DNA of 64,000 bases from Stappia sp. TSB10P1A. Its GTDB lineage: Bacteria > Pseudomonadota > Alphaproteobacteria > Rhizobiales > Stappiaceae. The DNA lies in contig NZ_FYAU01000018.1 of the NCBI RefSeq assembly GCF_900185725.1, positions 186,001 through 250,000 of the forward strand, in the 5' to 3' direction. Made by a program: the position numbers and the translations under genes. The notes beneath the pieces are model-generated. The model was not told the origin of the DNA and ran no database searches. It saw only the letters and a program-made list of their open reading frames with translations. This document shows positions 15,970 to 23,192 of this stretch, piece by piece. Numbering within the stretch: the first letter of the stretch is position 1; every line of letters starts with the position of its first letter.

Positions 15970-18194
15970 GCGCCCCGCCAGGCGAGCAGGCGCATGGCAT
16001 TGGCGGTGACCAGCACGGTCGCGCCGGTGTCGGCGAGGATCGCCGGCCACAGGCCGGTGATGCCGAGCACGGTGGTGACCAGGAACACCGCCTTGAGCCC
16101 GAGCGCGAGGCCGATGTTCTGCCAGATGTTGCGCATGGTGGCGCGCGACAGCGCCACCATGTCGGCAACGTCGGTGACGCGGCCATGCAGGATGGCGGCG
16201 TCGGCGGTCTCCAGCGCCACATCGGTGCCCCCGCCCATGGCGATGCCGACATCGGCAGCGGCAAGCGCCGGGGCGTCGTTGATGCCGTCGCCGATCTTGG
16301 CGACGCGGTAACCCTTCGCCCGCATCTCCCCGACGATCCGCTGCTTGTCCTGCGGCAGCAGGTCGGCATGGGCCTCGATCCCCAGCGTCCCGGCGATGGC
16401 ACTGGCGGTGCGGGCATTGTCGCCGGTCAGCATGACCGCCTCAACGCCGAGGGCGCGCAGGGCCGCGAGCCCCTGGACGGCGTCCTCGCGCGGCTCGTCG
16501 CGCAGGGCGATCAGGCCGGCGATAGTGCCGTCGACCAGCAGCAGGGAGACGGTCTTGCCCGCATCGTTGAGGGCGGCGATCCGCTGTGCCAGCGCGGCGT
16601 CCAGCGGCGCGGTTTCGGCGGCGGCGCGCGCGGAGGCGAGGAACAGCCGCCGCCCCTCCAGCATGCCGGCGACACCGCGCCCTCCCAGCGCGGTGGCCTG
16701 GGAAGCGGCGACGACCTTGATGCCGTCGGCTTGCGCCCGCGCCAGGATCGCCAGCGCCAGCGGATGGCTGGAGCCGGCTTCCAGCGCGGCGGCAAGGCGC
16801 AGCACCTGGCGTTCGTCCATGGTAAGGCCGAGGATGTCGGTGACCTTGGGCTTTCCTTCCGTCAGCGTGCCGGTCTTGTCGAAGGCGGCGCGGTCGATCC
16901 GCCCCAGCCCCTCCAGCACCGCGCCGCCCTTCATCAACAGGCCGCGGCGGGCGCCCGCCGACAGGGCGGCGGCGATGGCCGCCGGGGTCGAGATGACGAG
17001 GGCGCAGGGGCAGCCGATCAGCAGCACGGCAAGGCCGCGATAGATCCAGGTAGCCCACTCAGCCCCGCCGACGAGCGGCGGCAGCACGGCGATCAGCGCG
17101 GCGACGACCATGACGGCGGGCGTGTAATAGCGCGAGAAGCGGTCGATGAAACGCTCGGTCGGGGCCTTGGACTCCTGCGCCTCCTCGACCAGGGCAATGA
17201 CGCGGGAGATGGTGTTGTCGGCCGCCGCGGCGGTGACCTCCAGGCGCAGCAGGCCGTCCTGATTGACGGTGCCGGCAAAGACCGCGTCGCCCGGCTCCTT
17301 GCGTTTCGGCACGGATTCGCCGGTCACCGGCGCCTCGTCGACGGCGCTTTCCCCGGAGAGCACGGTGCCGTCCGCCGGGATGCGGTCGCCGGGGCGCACC
17401 AGCACCACCGCGCCGACGGCAAGACTGTCGGCTGCTACCGTCTCGGTTTCGCCGTCGCGCTCCAGCAGCGCGGTCTTCGGCATCAGCTCGGCAAGGGCGC
17501 GGATCGAGGCGCGTGCGCGGCCGGCGGCAATGCCCTCGAGCAATTCGCCGATCAGGAACAGGACGACGACCACCGCCGCTTCCTCGGCCGCGTCGATGAC
17601 GACGGCGCCGGCGGCGGCGACGGTCATCAAGGTCTCGATGGAGAAGGGACTGCCGTTCATCGCGCCGGCCAGCGCCCGCCGGGCGATCGGCACGAGGCCG
17701 ACCGCCATGGCGAGGGTGAAGGCCCAGAACGCGGTTGTGGGCACGAGGTGCGCGGCGGCGAAAGCCACCGCCAGCGCCAGGCCGCACAGGATCGTCAGCC
17801 GCGCCTTGGCGCTGCGCCACCAGGGGCCTTCGAGCGGCGCGTGGTGGTGAGAGCCGCGCGGCTCGCCGGCGGCGCGGTCAGGGGCGCGGTCAGGGGCGTG
17901 GTGGTGGTGATCATGGTCGTGGCCGCAGCAGGGCGCGGATGCCGGCGCGCCCGGTTCGGCCGGCGAGCGGGCGTCCAGCGGCACGGCGCGATAGCCGAGG
18001 CTGCCGACCTTGCGGGCGAGGCCGGCAAGGTCCGCCTCCTCGCCATGGGTCACGGTCAGGGTGCCGGCGACGACCGACACGCGGACATCGGCAATCCCGG
18101 GCAGACGCCGGACGGCGCGGTCGATCTTGTCGGCACAACTGGCGCAGTCCATGCCGTCCACGCGGAAGCGGGTGAGGCGGTCGGTCACGCTCAT
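15951..18194 (-). CDS. zntA: Zn(II)/Cd(II)/Pb(II)-exporting P1B-type ATPase
   Basis: 747-residue inner-membrane pump. N-terminal metal-binding HMA domain with GMDCASC (14-20), then a His-rich linker (CC at 89-90 and HDHDHHHH at 92-99, another HHH at 116-118). The actuator TGES is at 291-294, the CPC motif in helix 6 at 395-397, the phosphorylated Asp439 in DKTGT, followed by SSHP and GDGINDAP. The last helices carry ADTGATVLVTANAMRLL, nearly identical to the E. coli ZntA segment whose Asp defines the P1B-2 (Zn/Cd/Pb) class; copper pumps lack it. A 12-bp in-frame duplication gives APDRAPDR in the linker (about 101-108). Expression is driven by the MerR-type promoter at 18224-18254. Confidence 0.95.
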   Translation of the reverse strand: MSVTDRLTRFRVDGMDCASCADKIDRAVRRLPGIADVRVSVVAGTLTVTHGEEADLAGLARKVGSLGYRAVPLDARSPAEPGAPASAPCCGHDHDHHHHAPDRAPDRAAGEPRGSHHHAPLEGPWWRSAKARLTILCGLALAVAFAAAHLVPTTAFWAFTLAMAVGLVPIARRALAGAMNGSPFSIETLMTVAAAGAVVIDAAEEAAVVVVLFLIGELLEGIAAGRARASIRALAELMPKTALLERDGETETVAADSLAVGAVVLVRPGDRIPADGTVLSGESAVDEAPVTGESVPKRKEPGDAVFAGTVNQDGLLRLEVTAAAADNTISRVIALVEEAQESKAPTERFIDRFSRYYTPAVMVVAALIAVLPPLVGGAEWATWIYRGLAVLLIGCPCALVISTPAAIAAALSAGARRGLLMKGGAVLEGLGRIDRAAFDKTGTLTEGKPKVTDILGLTMDERQVLRLAAALEAGSSHPLALAILARAQADGIKVVAASQATALGGRGVAGMLEGRRLFLASARAAAETAPLDAALAQRIAALNDAGKTVSLLLVDGTIAGLIALRDEPREDAVQGLAALRALGVEAVMLTGDNARTASAIAGTLGIEAHADLLPQDKQRIVGEMRAKGYRVAKIGDGINDAPALAAADVGIAMGGGTDVALETADAAILHGRVTDVADMVALSRATMRNIWQNIGLALGLKAVFLVTTVLGITGLWPAILADTGATVLVTANAMRLLAWRGAYRLPK

Positions 18195-18223
18195 GCGGTC
18201 AACTCCTGTTGGTCAGGAGCAGG

Positions 18224-18254
18224 ACCATAGGACCTCTAGCGACTAGAGGATCAA
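18224..18254 (-). promoter_or_regulatory. MerR-type zntA promoter with 19-bp spacer and operator dyad
   Basis: On the minus strand: -35 TTGATC (18254-18249), spacer of 19 bases (18248-18230), -10 TATGGT (18229-18224). The spacer holds a dyad, CCTCTAG (18249-18243) and CTAGAGG (18239-18233) around a 3-base centre. The overlong spacer and central dyad are the hallmark of promoters that MerR proteins activate by DNA distortion. It sits about 30 bases upstream of zntA. Confidence 0.9.
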
Positions 18255-18306
18255 GGGGGGGTTAGGCCGGCCTGCGCGTGTCGCCGAGGCGGGCGGGCGG
18301 GCCGGA

Positions 18307-18720
18307 TCAGTGGTCGGCGCTGCACATCTCGTGATTGGCGAGCGAGCGGATCACGTAGCAATCCCTGACGTTGTCGCCGTGGCAGGTGCCGACCATCCGC
18401 GCCAGTTCGCCCTCCAGCCGCTGCAGCCGCGCGATTTTGTCGCGGACGATGTCGAGCTGGCGCGCGGCGATCTCGTCGGCATGGGTGCAGGGCAGTTCGG
18501 GATGTCCGCTGAGGTCGAGCAATTCGCGGATCGCCTCCAGCGTGAAGCCGAGGTCGCGGGCATGCTTGATGAAGGCGAGGCGGTCGCGATGGGCCGCGTC
18601 GTAGCGGCGCTGGTTGCCCTCCGTCCGGCCGGCGGCCGCCAGAAGACCCATCTGTTCGTAGTAGCGGATCGTCGGCACCTTGACGCCGGTCTTTCGCGAA
18701 AGATCACCAATCGAGTACAT
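18307..18720 (-). CDS. MerR-family heavy-metal regulator (ZntR/CadR type)
   Basis: 137 residues. N-terminal winged helix YSIGDLSRKTGVKVPTIRYYEQMGLL (2-27) with NQRRYDAAHRDRLAFIKHAR, the standard MerR DNA-binding half. A dimerisation helix of about 80-110 follows. Cys and His ligands typical of Zn/Cd/Pb sensors are present: ELPCTHADE near the helix start and a C-terminal TCHGDNVRDC plus a final MCSADH. The gene lies directly upstream of zntA on the same strand, with the operator between them, so it almost certainly activates zntA in response to Zn, Cd or Pb. The start at 18720 fits the family N-terminus. Confidence 0.92.
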   Translation of the reverse strand: MYSIGDLSRKTGVKVPTIRYYEQMGLLAAAGRTEGNQRRYDAAHRDRLAFIKHARDLGFTLEAIRELLDLSGHPELPCTHADEIAARQLDIVRDKIARLQRLEGELARMVGTCHGDNVRDCYVIRSLANHEMCSADH

Positions 18721-18882
18721 CGCACAGCTCCAGTTTCTGGAGATATGGCCGTCGCACGCGTGCCGGGTCAAGTTCACGTAATCGCGAATTGCAGTTCCGG
18801 CAACCAGTCGTTAACCGTGACGGGCGAGACTGATCGTTGATTGGCGGGTGGGGCGCGCGCAAGAGATCCTGGCAAGCGAAAG

Positions 18883-19887
18883 ATGTTGAACGCAGCGAAA
18901 GCGGCAATCCTGGTGATGCTCGCGGCCCTGTTGAGCGGTTGCGTGTCCAGCGACTACGCGGATGACGGCAGGGGCTCCAAGCCGATCCCGGCCAAGCTCC
19001 TGGCGGCCATGTCGGAAAAATCGATGTCGCCGTCGGCGCCCGTGCTGGTGCGCATCTTCAAGCAGGAAAGCGAGCTGGAGGTGTGGAAGACGGACCGCAC
19101 CGGCCGCTATGCCCTGCTCAAGACCTATCCGATCTGCCGCTGGTCGGGAACGCTCGGGCCCAAGCGCAAGCAGGGCGACCGGCAGGCGCCGGAGGGCTTC
19201 TACGACGTGCATGTCGGCCTGCTGAACCCGCGCTCGCAATATCACCTTGCCTTCAACCTCGGGTTCCCCAACCGGCTGGAGCGGGCGCTCGGCTATACCG
19301 GCAGCGCGCTGATGGTGCATGGCGCCTGTTCGTCGTCCGGCTGCTACGCGCTGACCGACGAGGGGGTGGAGGAGATCTACCCGGTGGTGCGCGAGGCGCT
19401 GAAGGGCGGGCAGCGCTCGTTCCAGGTGCAGGTCTTCCCCTTCCGCATGACGCCGGCCAACATGGCCAAGCATCGCGACAACCCCAATTTCGCGTTCTGG
19501 AGCAACCTGAAGCGCGGCTACGACATTTTCCACGTGACCCGCCGGGCGCCGAAAGTGTCGATGTGCGGCGGGCGCTACGTGTTCGACAAGGAGTTCGTCG
19601 GCGGCGAGCCGAAGGACCCGCTTGCCGCCTGTCCGCCGACGGTCGACAAGGCCGACCCGGCGGTGGCCAGCAAGGCCGAGGCGGACCGGCTGGCGATGCA
19701 GTCGCTGATTTCCAACGGGCTGGCGCTGAACCCGCCGTCCTATTCGGATGGCGGCATGCATCTCGCCTTCCGCCGCCTGCTGGAGCGGGACGGCGAAGCG
19801 GCCCTGTCGCGGCGCACGTCGAAGTCCTCCGTGCCGGTCAGCCGGCCGAGCGACGCGCTCGCCGATCCGCATGTGCCCCAGGAGTGA
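18883..19887 (+). CDS. YafK/DpaA-type L,D-transpeptidase-fold lipoprotein
   Basis: 334 residues. A lipoprotein signal ends in LLSGC, giving lipidated Cys20. The YkuD domain runs at about 50-200: ICRWSGTLGPKRKQGDRQAPEGFY, then MVHGACSSSGCYALTDEG with His146 and catalytic Cys154, then FPFRMTPANMAKH. This closely follows E. coli YafK (DpaA/LdtF), which cuts Braun lipoprotein off peptidoglycan rather than making cross-links. Alphaproteobacteria lack canonical Lpp but some attach outer-membrane beta-barrels to peptidoglycan with L,D-transpeptidases, so a detaching role on that linkage is a plausible inference. A C-terminal extension of about 80 residues is low in recognisable features. The stop lies in a 14-bp tandem repeat. 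Confidence 0.88.
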   Translation: MLNAAKAAILVMLAALLSGCVSSDYADDGRGSKPIPAKLLAAMSEKSMSPSAPVLVRIFKQESELEVWKTDRTGRYALLKTYPICRWSGTLGPKRKQGDRQAPEGFYDVHVGLLNPRSQYHLAFNLGFPNRLERALGYTGSALMVHGACSSSGCYALTDEGVEEIYPVVREALKGGQRSFQVQVFPFRMTPANMAKHRDNPNFAFWSNLKRGYDIFHVTRRAPKVSMCGGRYVFDKEFVGGEPKDPLAACPPTVDKADPAVASKAEADRLAMQSLISNGLALNPPSYSDGGMHLAFRRLLERDGEAALSRRTSKSSVPVSRPSDALADPHVPQE

Positions 19888-19930
19888 GGCCCCAGGAGTG
19901 AGGCCCCAGGAATGAGACCCCAGGAGTGAG
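19875..19930 (+). repeat. Four 14-bp tandem units spanning the stop of the YafK-like gene
   Basis: Units at 19875-19888, 19889-19902, 19903-19916 and 19917-19930, consensus GCCCCAGGAGTGAG. The first encodes the C-terminal PQE and stop (TGA 19885-19887); the others are downstream copies with one substitution each in units 3 and 4. Each contains AGGA and TGA. Confidence 0.95.
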
Positions 19931-19962
19931 GCGGAAGACGAGCCGCGCAGGTCTCGATCCGC

Positions 19963-20688
19963 TCAGGCCTCGATCCTAAAGACCTGGCCCGCCCGCTCGG
20001 CCTGACGCTGGTCGTGGATCTTGACCATGTCGATGCGCTTGCCGTCCCAGTGGCAGGTGAGGTGGCTTGCCTGCAGCGGCACCGACATCACGTCCGGTTG
20101 GAAGGCGGCAAAACACTCGCCGCCCGCATGGCGCACGCTCGGATAGACGATGCCGTCGCAGCCCGCCGCCCGGATCCGCGCCGCGAAGACCTGCGAGGCG
20201 GCGTAGTCGTCCGGATCGAGCAGGGCGGCGGTGTCCGCCCCGGCTGCGTCCTGCCCCGATGTCCTCAGATCGACGAGGCTCGCGTCGATCTCGCCGACCA
20301 GTTCGCGCATGTCGGCGATCCAGCCGGGCGCCTCATCCGTCGCCGCATAGAAAAGCCCCTGGTGGTGGATCACCTCGAACAGCGCCGTGTCGAAAGCGCT
20401 GGCGGCATAGAAGGCCCCGAAACTGCCATCGTGGAAGCGGCCCTTGCGCTCCGGCGAGACATGGGTGAAGGGCGCCATCACATAGGAGGCGCCGGGGCCG
20501 CTCACCCGCCGCTCGGGAGCGACCAGGTCGAGCGCGCCGATGGTCTCGGCGACGCGCGGGTTGCTCCTGGCCTCGGCGGCGGCCAGCACCTCCCAGTCGG
20601 CCGGGTCGGCAATGTCCTCGAACAGGTCGATGGGCGGATAGGCGGAGCCGATCAGCCGGTGGTAGCGCGGCCAGACGAGCCGCGTCAT
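19963..20688 (-). CDS. RES-domain toxin of a RES-Xre toxin-antitoxin pair
   Basis: 241 residues with a RES domain: YHRLIGSAYPPIDLFED at the N-terminus, GSFGAFYAASAFDTALFEVIHH in the centre (conserved Glu), and YPSVRHAGGECFAAFQPD at the C-terminus (conserved Ser). Characterised RES toxins (MbcT, Res) degrade NAD+ and arrest growth. The antitoxin gene precedes it. The ATG at 20688 (GAAGGG upstream) fits the family N-terminus. Two tandem GTG codons at 20727/20724, within the tandem repeat and preceded by GAGGAG, are alternative starts adding 13 residues. Confidence 0.88.
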   Translation of the reverse strand: MTRLVWPRYHRLIGSAYPPIDLFEDIADPADWEVLAAAEARSNPRVAETIGALDLVAPERRVSGPGASYVMAPFTHVSPERKGRFHDGSFGAFYAASAFDTALFEVIHHQGLFYAATDEAPGWIADMRELVGEIDASLVDLRTSGQDAAGADTAALLDPDDYAASQVFAARIRAAGCDGIVYPSVRHAGGECFAAFQPDVMSVPLQASHLTCHWDGKRIDMVKIHDQRQAERAGQVFRIEA

Positions 20689-20720
20689 GGCGAGGCCCTT
20701 CGGCAGGGCGGCAGACAGGC

Positions 20721-20777
20721 TCACCACTGGCTCCTCACCACTGGCCCCCTCACCACTGGCCCCTCACCACTGGCCTC
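20721..20777 (-). repeat. Four 14/15-bp tandem units between antitoxin and toxin
   Basis: Units at 20721-20734, 20735-20749 (15 bases), 20750-20763 and 20764-20777, plus-strand core TCACCACTGGC. On the coding strand every unit reads ...GCCAGTGGTGA, combining GTG codons with a TGA stop. The last unit encodes the antitoxin C-terminus GQW and its stop. In the unit nearest the toxin the GGGGCC is changed to GGAGCC. Confidence 0.95.
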
Positions 20778-21195
20778 GGCGGGCGTCGAGATAGCGGCGC
20801 ACCCGCATCAGATCGGTGATCCGTCCGTCCAGCATCACCTCCAGCGCCGAACGCCCGCCGAAATCGGCATTGGCGCGCGTCACCCAGCGATAGCCGCGCT
20901 GGGCATCGCGAAACAGCAGCCGCAGCGCCTTGTGAATGCCGAGCAGGTTGGACATGCGCTCGGCAAGGTCGATGCCGGCGCGGCCGGGCGCGCCGGCCTT
21001 CCAGCGCTGATAGGTGCGCACGGAGATGTCGCCGAGCAGGCGGCTGGCCTGGTCGTCGGTGAGGCCCCAGCGTTCGAAAAGCGCGACCACGGCCCGCTGC
21101 ATGGCGCGGATCTCGGCGTCGGAAAACGCCGATGCCGGATCGGGGCCTGCTGCCGGGTCGGGACTGGCGGGCGTTACGGGATGAAGTACGGGCAT
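20764..21195 (-). CDS. Xre/MbcA/ParS-type antitoxin of the RES-Xre pair
   Basis: 143 residues. An N-terminal Xre helix-turn-helix part (FERWGLTDDQASRLLGDISVRTYQRW) is followed by the DUF2384 toxin-binding domain (AERMSNLLGIHKALRLLF, then GYRWVTRANADFGGRSALEVM and DLMRVRRYLDARRG). Antitoxins of this family occupy the toxin active site and repress their own operon. AGGAGG (21206-21201) precedes the ATG at 21195. An inverted repeat around the likely promoter lies at 21209-21243. Confidence 0.9.
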   Translation of the reverse strand: MPVLHPVTPASPDPAAGPDPASAFSDAEIRAMQRAVVALFERWGLTDDQASRLLGDISVRTYQRWKAGAPGRAGIDLAERMSNLLGIHKALRLLFRDAQRGYRWVTRANADFGGRSALEVMLDGRITDLMRVRRYLDARRGQW

Positions 21196-21208
21196 GGCTG
21201 CCTCCTGT

Positions 21209-21243
21209 CATTTGTCGTTAATATAAGAAAGAAGCGACAAATG
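21209..21243 (-). promoter_or_regulatory. Inverted repeat over the RES-Xre promoter, probable autorepression operator
   Basis: CATTTGTCG (21209-21217) and CGACAAATG (21235-21243) are perfect 9-bp arms separated by 17 AT-rich bases that contain a TATATT-like -10 on the minus strand. It ends a few bases before the antitoxin Shine-Dalgarno. Probably bound by the Xre antitoxin. The rest of the gap 21244-21521 shows no gene. Confidence 0.65.
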
Positions 21244-21521
21244 GCAAGAGACGCGGAACTCCGACCGGGACGAAGGGGTTTTGCGAACGGGTTTTCGGCA
21301 GGAACGGCGCCGGGATGATCTGCGTCACAGTCCTGCCCCGCTCGCGGAGCTACTGTTGGTCCATCATGATCGCTGATCGCGATGGTGTGCGGCGCCGAGG
21401 CGCCAGCTTGTGCCGCGGAGACCGGCAAGGCCCCCGCGCAATCGCCCGGATCGCTCCCCTCCGGCAGTGTCTGGTGGTGGGGCGGCGAACCGGGATCGCA
21501 AGGCCGAGAGGAGACAGGACC

Positions 21522-21932
21522 ATGCGTTTCAGACAGACTTGCGCAGCGGCCGCCATAGCCGTTGCTTCCATGATCGGTTTCGGGGCGGGTGCGCCGGCCG
21601 AAGCCGCCACCGCGGCCACCGCCGCCAGTGCGCTGGCGCCGGTGATCGCTGCGACGCCGGAGGTCCGGCAGGACGGCCAGATCGAGAAGGTCTGGCATCG
21701 CGGGCGGCCGCATCACTACCGCCCGCGTCCCGTCTATCCGCCGCGCTATTACGGGCCGCGCTATTACGGCCCCCGCTATCCGGTGGCACCGCCGCCGCGG
21801 CGCGGGCTGGTCCTGCCCAGGCAGCACGTCGCCTGGTGCAGTCAGCGCTACCGGTCCTACCGGTCGTACGACAACACGTTCCAGCCGTATAACGGACCGC
21901 GGCGGATCTGCGTGTCGCCCTATATGCGCTGA
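21522..21932 (+). CDS. BA14K-family exported protein (copy 1)
   Basis: 136 residues, signal peptide with cleavage near APAEAA (about residue 27). The middle is a Pro/Arg/Tyr-rich linker with a repeated RYYGP unit. The C-terminal BA14K motif is [20 protein letters not shown] followed by a second Cys (RICVSPY). BA14K is known from Brucella as an immunoreactive, lectin-like protein; function in the cell envelope is unsettled. GAGAGGAG lies upstream of the ATG. Confidence 0.82.
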   Translation: MRFRQTCAAAAIAVASMIGFGAGAPAEAATAATAASALAPVIAATPEVRQDGQIEKVWHRGRPHHYRPRPVYPPRYYGPRYYGPRYPVAPPPRRGLVLPRQHVAWCSQRYRSYRSYDNTFQPYNGPRRICVSPYMR

Positions 21933-21971
21933 CCCCGGCAGCGGGCCGTCTCCCACGCGGCCCGCGCCGAC

Positions 21972-22017
21972 ACCGCCGCCCGGCGGGGATCCCCTTGCGG
22001 GCCCCGGCGGCGGCGGT
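21972..22017 (+). terminator. GC-rich stem-loop after the BA14K gene
   Basis: ACCGCCGCC (21972-21980) pairs with GGCGGCGGT (22009-22017) around a further internal hairpin. Only CTCTTT follows at short distance, so it is a weak intrinsic terminator candidate. Confidence 0.4.
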
Positions 22018-22139
22018 CGCCTCTTTGCGGGCCACTCATTGCGGACTATGCCGAGGGGCCGCGATGCGCTATCGCTGCGGGACAGCCGGTGGCCGCGCCG
22101 GCATCGTCATCGGAACATCCAGCGCATGGCCCTCCCGGC

Positions 22140-23177
22140 ATGACCGTCATCCAGCTCGCCACCGCCCAAACCTTCGACTTCCTGTTGCGTCAGAGCCGGG
22201 ACGGCGACGGGCGCTGGGGCGGCATCCGCCTCGTGCCCGGCAGCGGCACCGGCGAGGGGGCGGACTGGCTGGTGGTCTATGACCAGCCGCCGCGCGGGCT
22301 CGCCACCCGCCTGCCGCGCGCGCGCCGCATCGTCTTCCTGCCCGAGCCGGTGTCGATCAAGCATTACGATCCGGCCTTCATCTCGCAGTTCGGCATCGCC
22401 GTCACCTCCTCGCCGCTGCCCGGCTTCGACGGCGAAGCTTTCCACATGCAACCGTCCTCGCCCTGGTTCTACGGTGCCGGGCTCGGCGCCTCGGCCGGCG
22501 GAATGCCGCGCCTCGGCTTCGCCGAGCTTGCCGCGCGGGAGGTGCCCTGCGCGCCGGAGCGCGGGCTGATTTCGGCGGTCTGCTCGACCAAGACGCTCAA
22601 CCGCAACCAGGTGCGCCGGTTGCGCTTCCTGCGCCGGGCCAAGGCGGCGCTGGGCGCCCGGCTCGACATCTACGGGCGGGGCTTTCGCGAGGTCGCCGAC
22701 AAGGCGGAAGGCCTCGACGGCTACCGCTACCATCTGGTGCTGGAGAACAATCTCGATCCGCATTGCTGGACCGAGAAGATGGCCGATCCGCTGCTGGCCG
22801 GCGCCTATCCGATCGTGGCGGGAGGGCCGGAGCTGGAGGGCTATTTCGATCCGCTCGGCTTCACCGCGCTCGACATCACCCGCCCGGACACGGCGCTGAA
22901 GACGCTGCTGGCGGTGCTGGAGGCGGATCCGGTGGCGCGGGTCGAGGTGCAGGAGGCGATGCGGGAGAACCGTCGCCGGTTGATGGAGGAGCACCAGGTG
23001 TTTCCGGTGCTCGACCGGCTCGTTGCCGGGCGCGGGGAGGGGGCGCCGTCGCTGCTGGCCGAGGCGGAGCCGATCCGCCCGCCGGCGCGCGCGCCCTATC
23101 GCCGGCTCACCCAGGCGCTGCGACCGCTGCGCCGCGCCGCCGACCAGCTGCATCTGGCGCTGTTCGAGCGCGGCTGA
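22140..23177 (+). CDS. GT10-like (fucosyltransferase-type) glycosyltransferase
   Basis: 345 residues. The C-terminal half carries the GT10 nucleotide-sugar motif: YHLVLENNLDPHCWTEKMAD followed by PLLAGAYPIVAGGPELEGYF, matching the alpha-1,3-fucosyltransferase pattern in which the Glu-Asn and Thr-Glu-Lys contact GDP-fucose. The N-terminal half (ADWLVVYDQPP, RIVFLPEPVSIKHY) is the acceptor-side Rossmann fold. No transmembrane segment is visible, so it probably acts at the cytosolic membrane face. GDP-fucose use is an inference. It opens the glycan-type cluster ending at 26421. Confidence 0.75.
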   Translation: MTVIQLATAQTFDFLLRQSRDGDGRWGGIRLVPGSGTGEGADWLVVYDQPPRGLATRLPRARRIVFLPEPVSIKHYDPAFISQFGIAVTSSPLPGFDGEAFHMQPSSPWFYGAGLGASAGGMPRLGFAELAAREVPCAPERGLISAVCSTKTLNRNQVRRLRFLRRAKAALGARLDIYGRGFREVADKAEGLDGYRYHLVLENNLDPHCWTEKMADPLLAGAYPIVAGGPELEGYFDPLGFTALDITRPDTALKTLLAVLEADPVARVEVQEAMRENRRRLMEEHQVFPVLDRLVAGRGEGAPSLLAEAEPIRPPARAPYRRLTQALRPLRRAADQLHLALFERG

Positions 23178-23192
23178 ACGCCTTTTCCGGCA

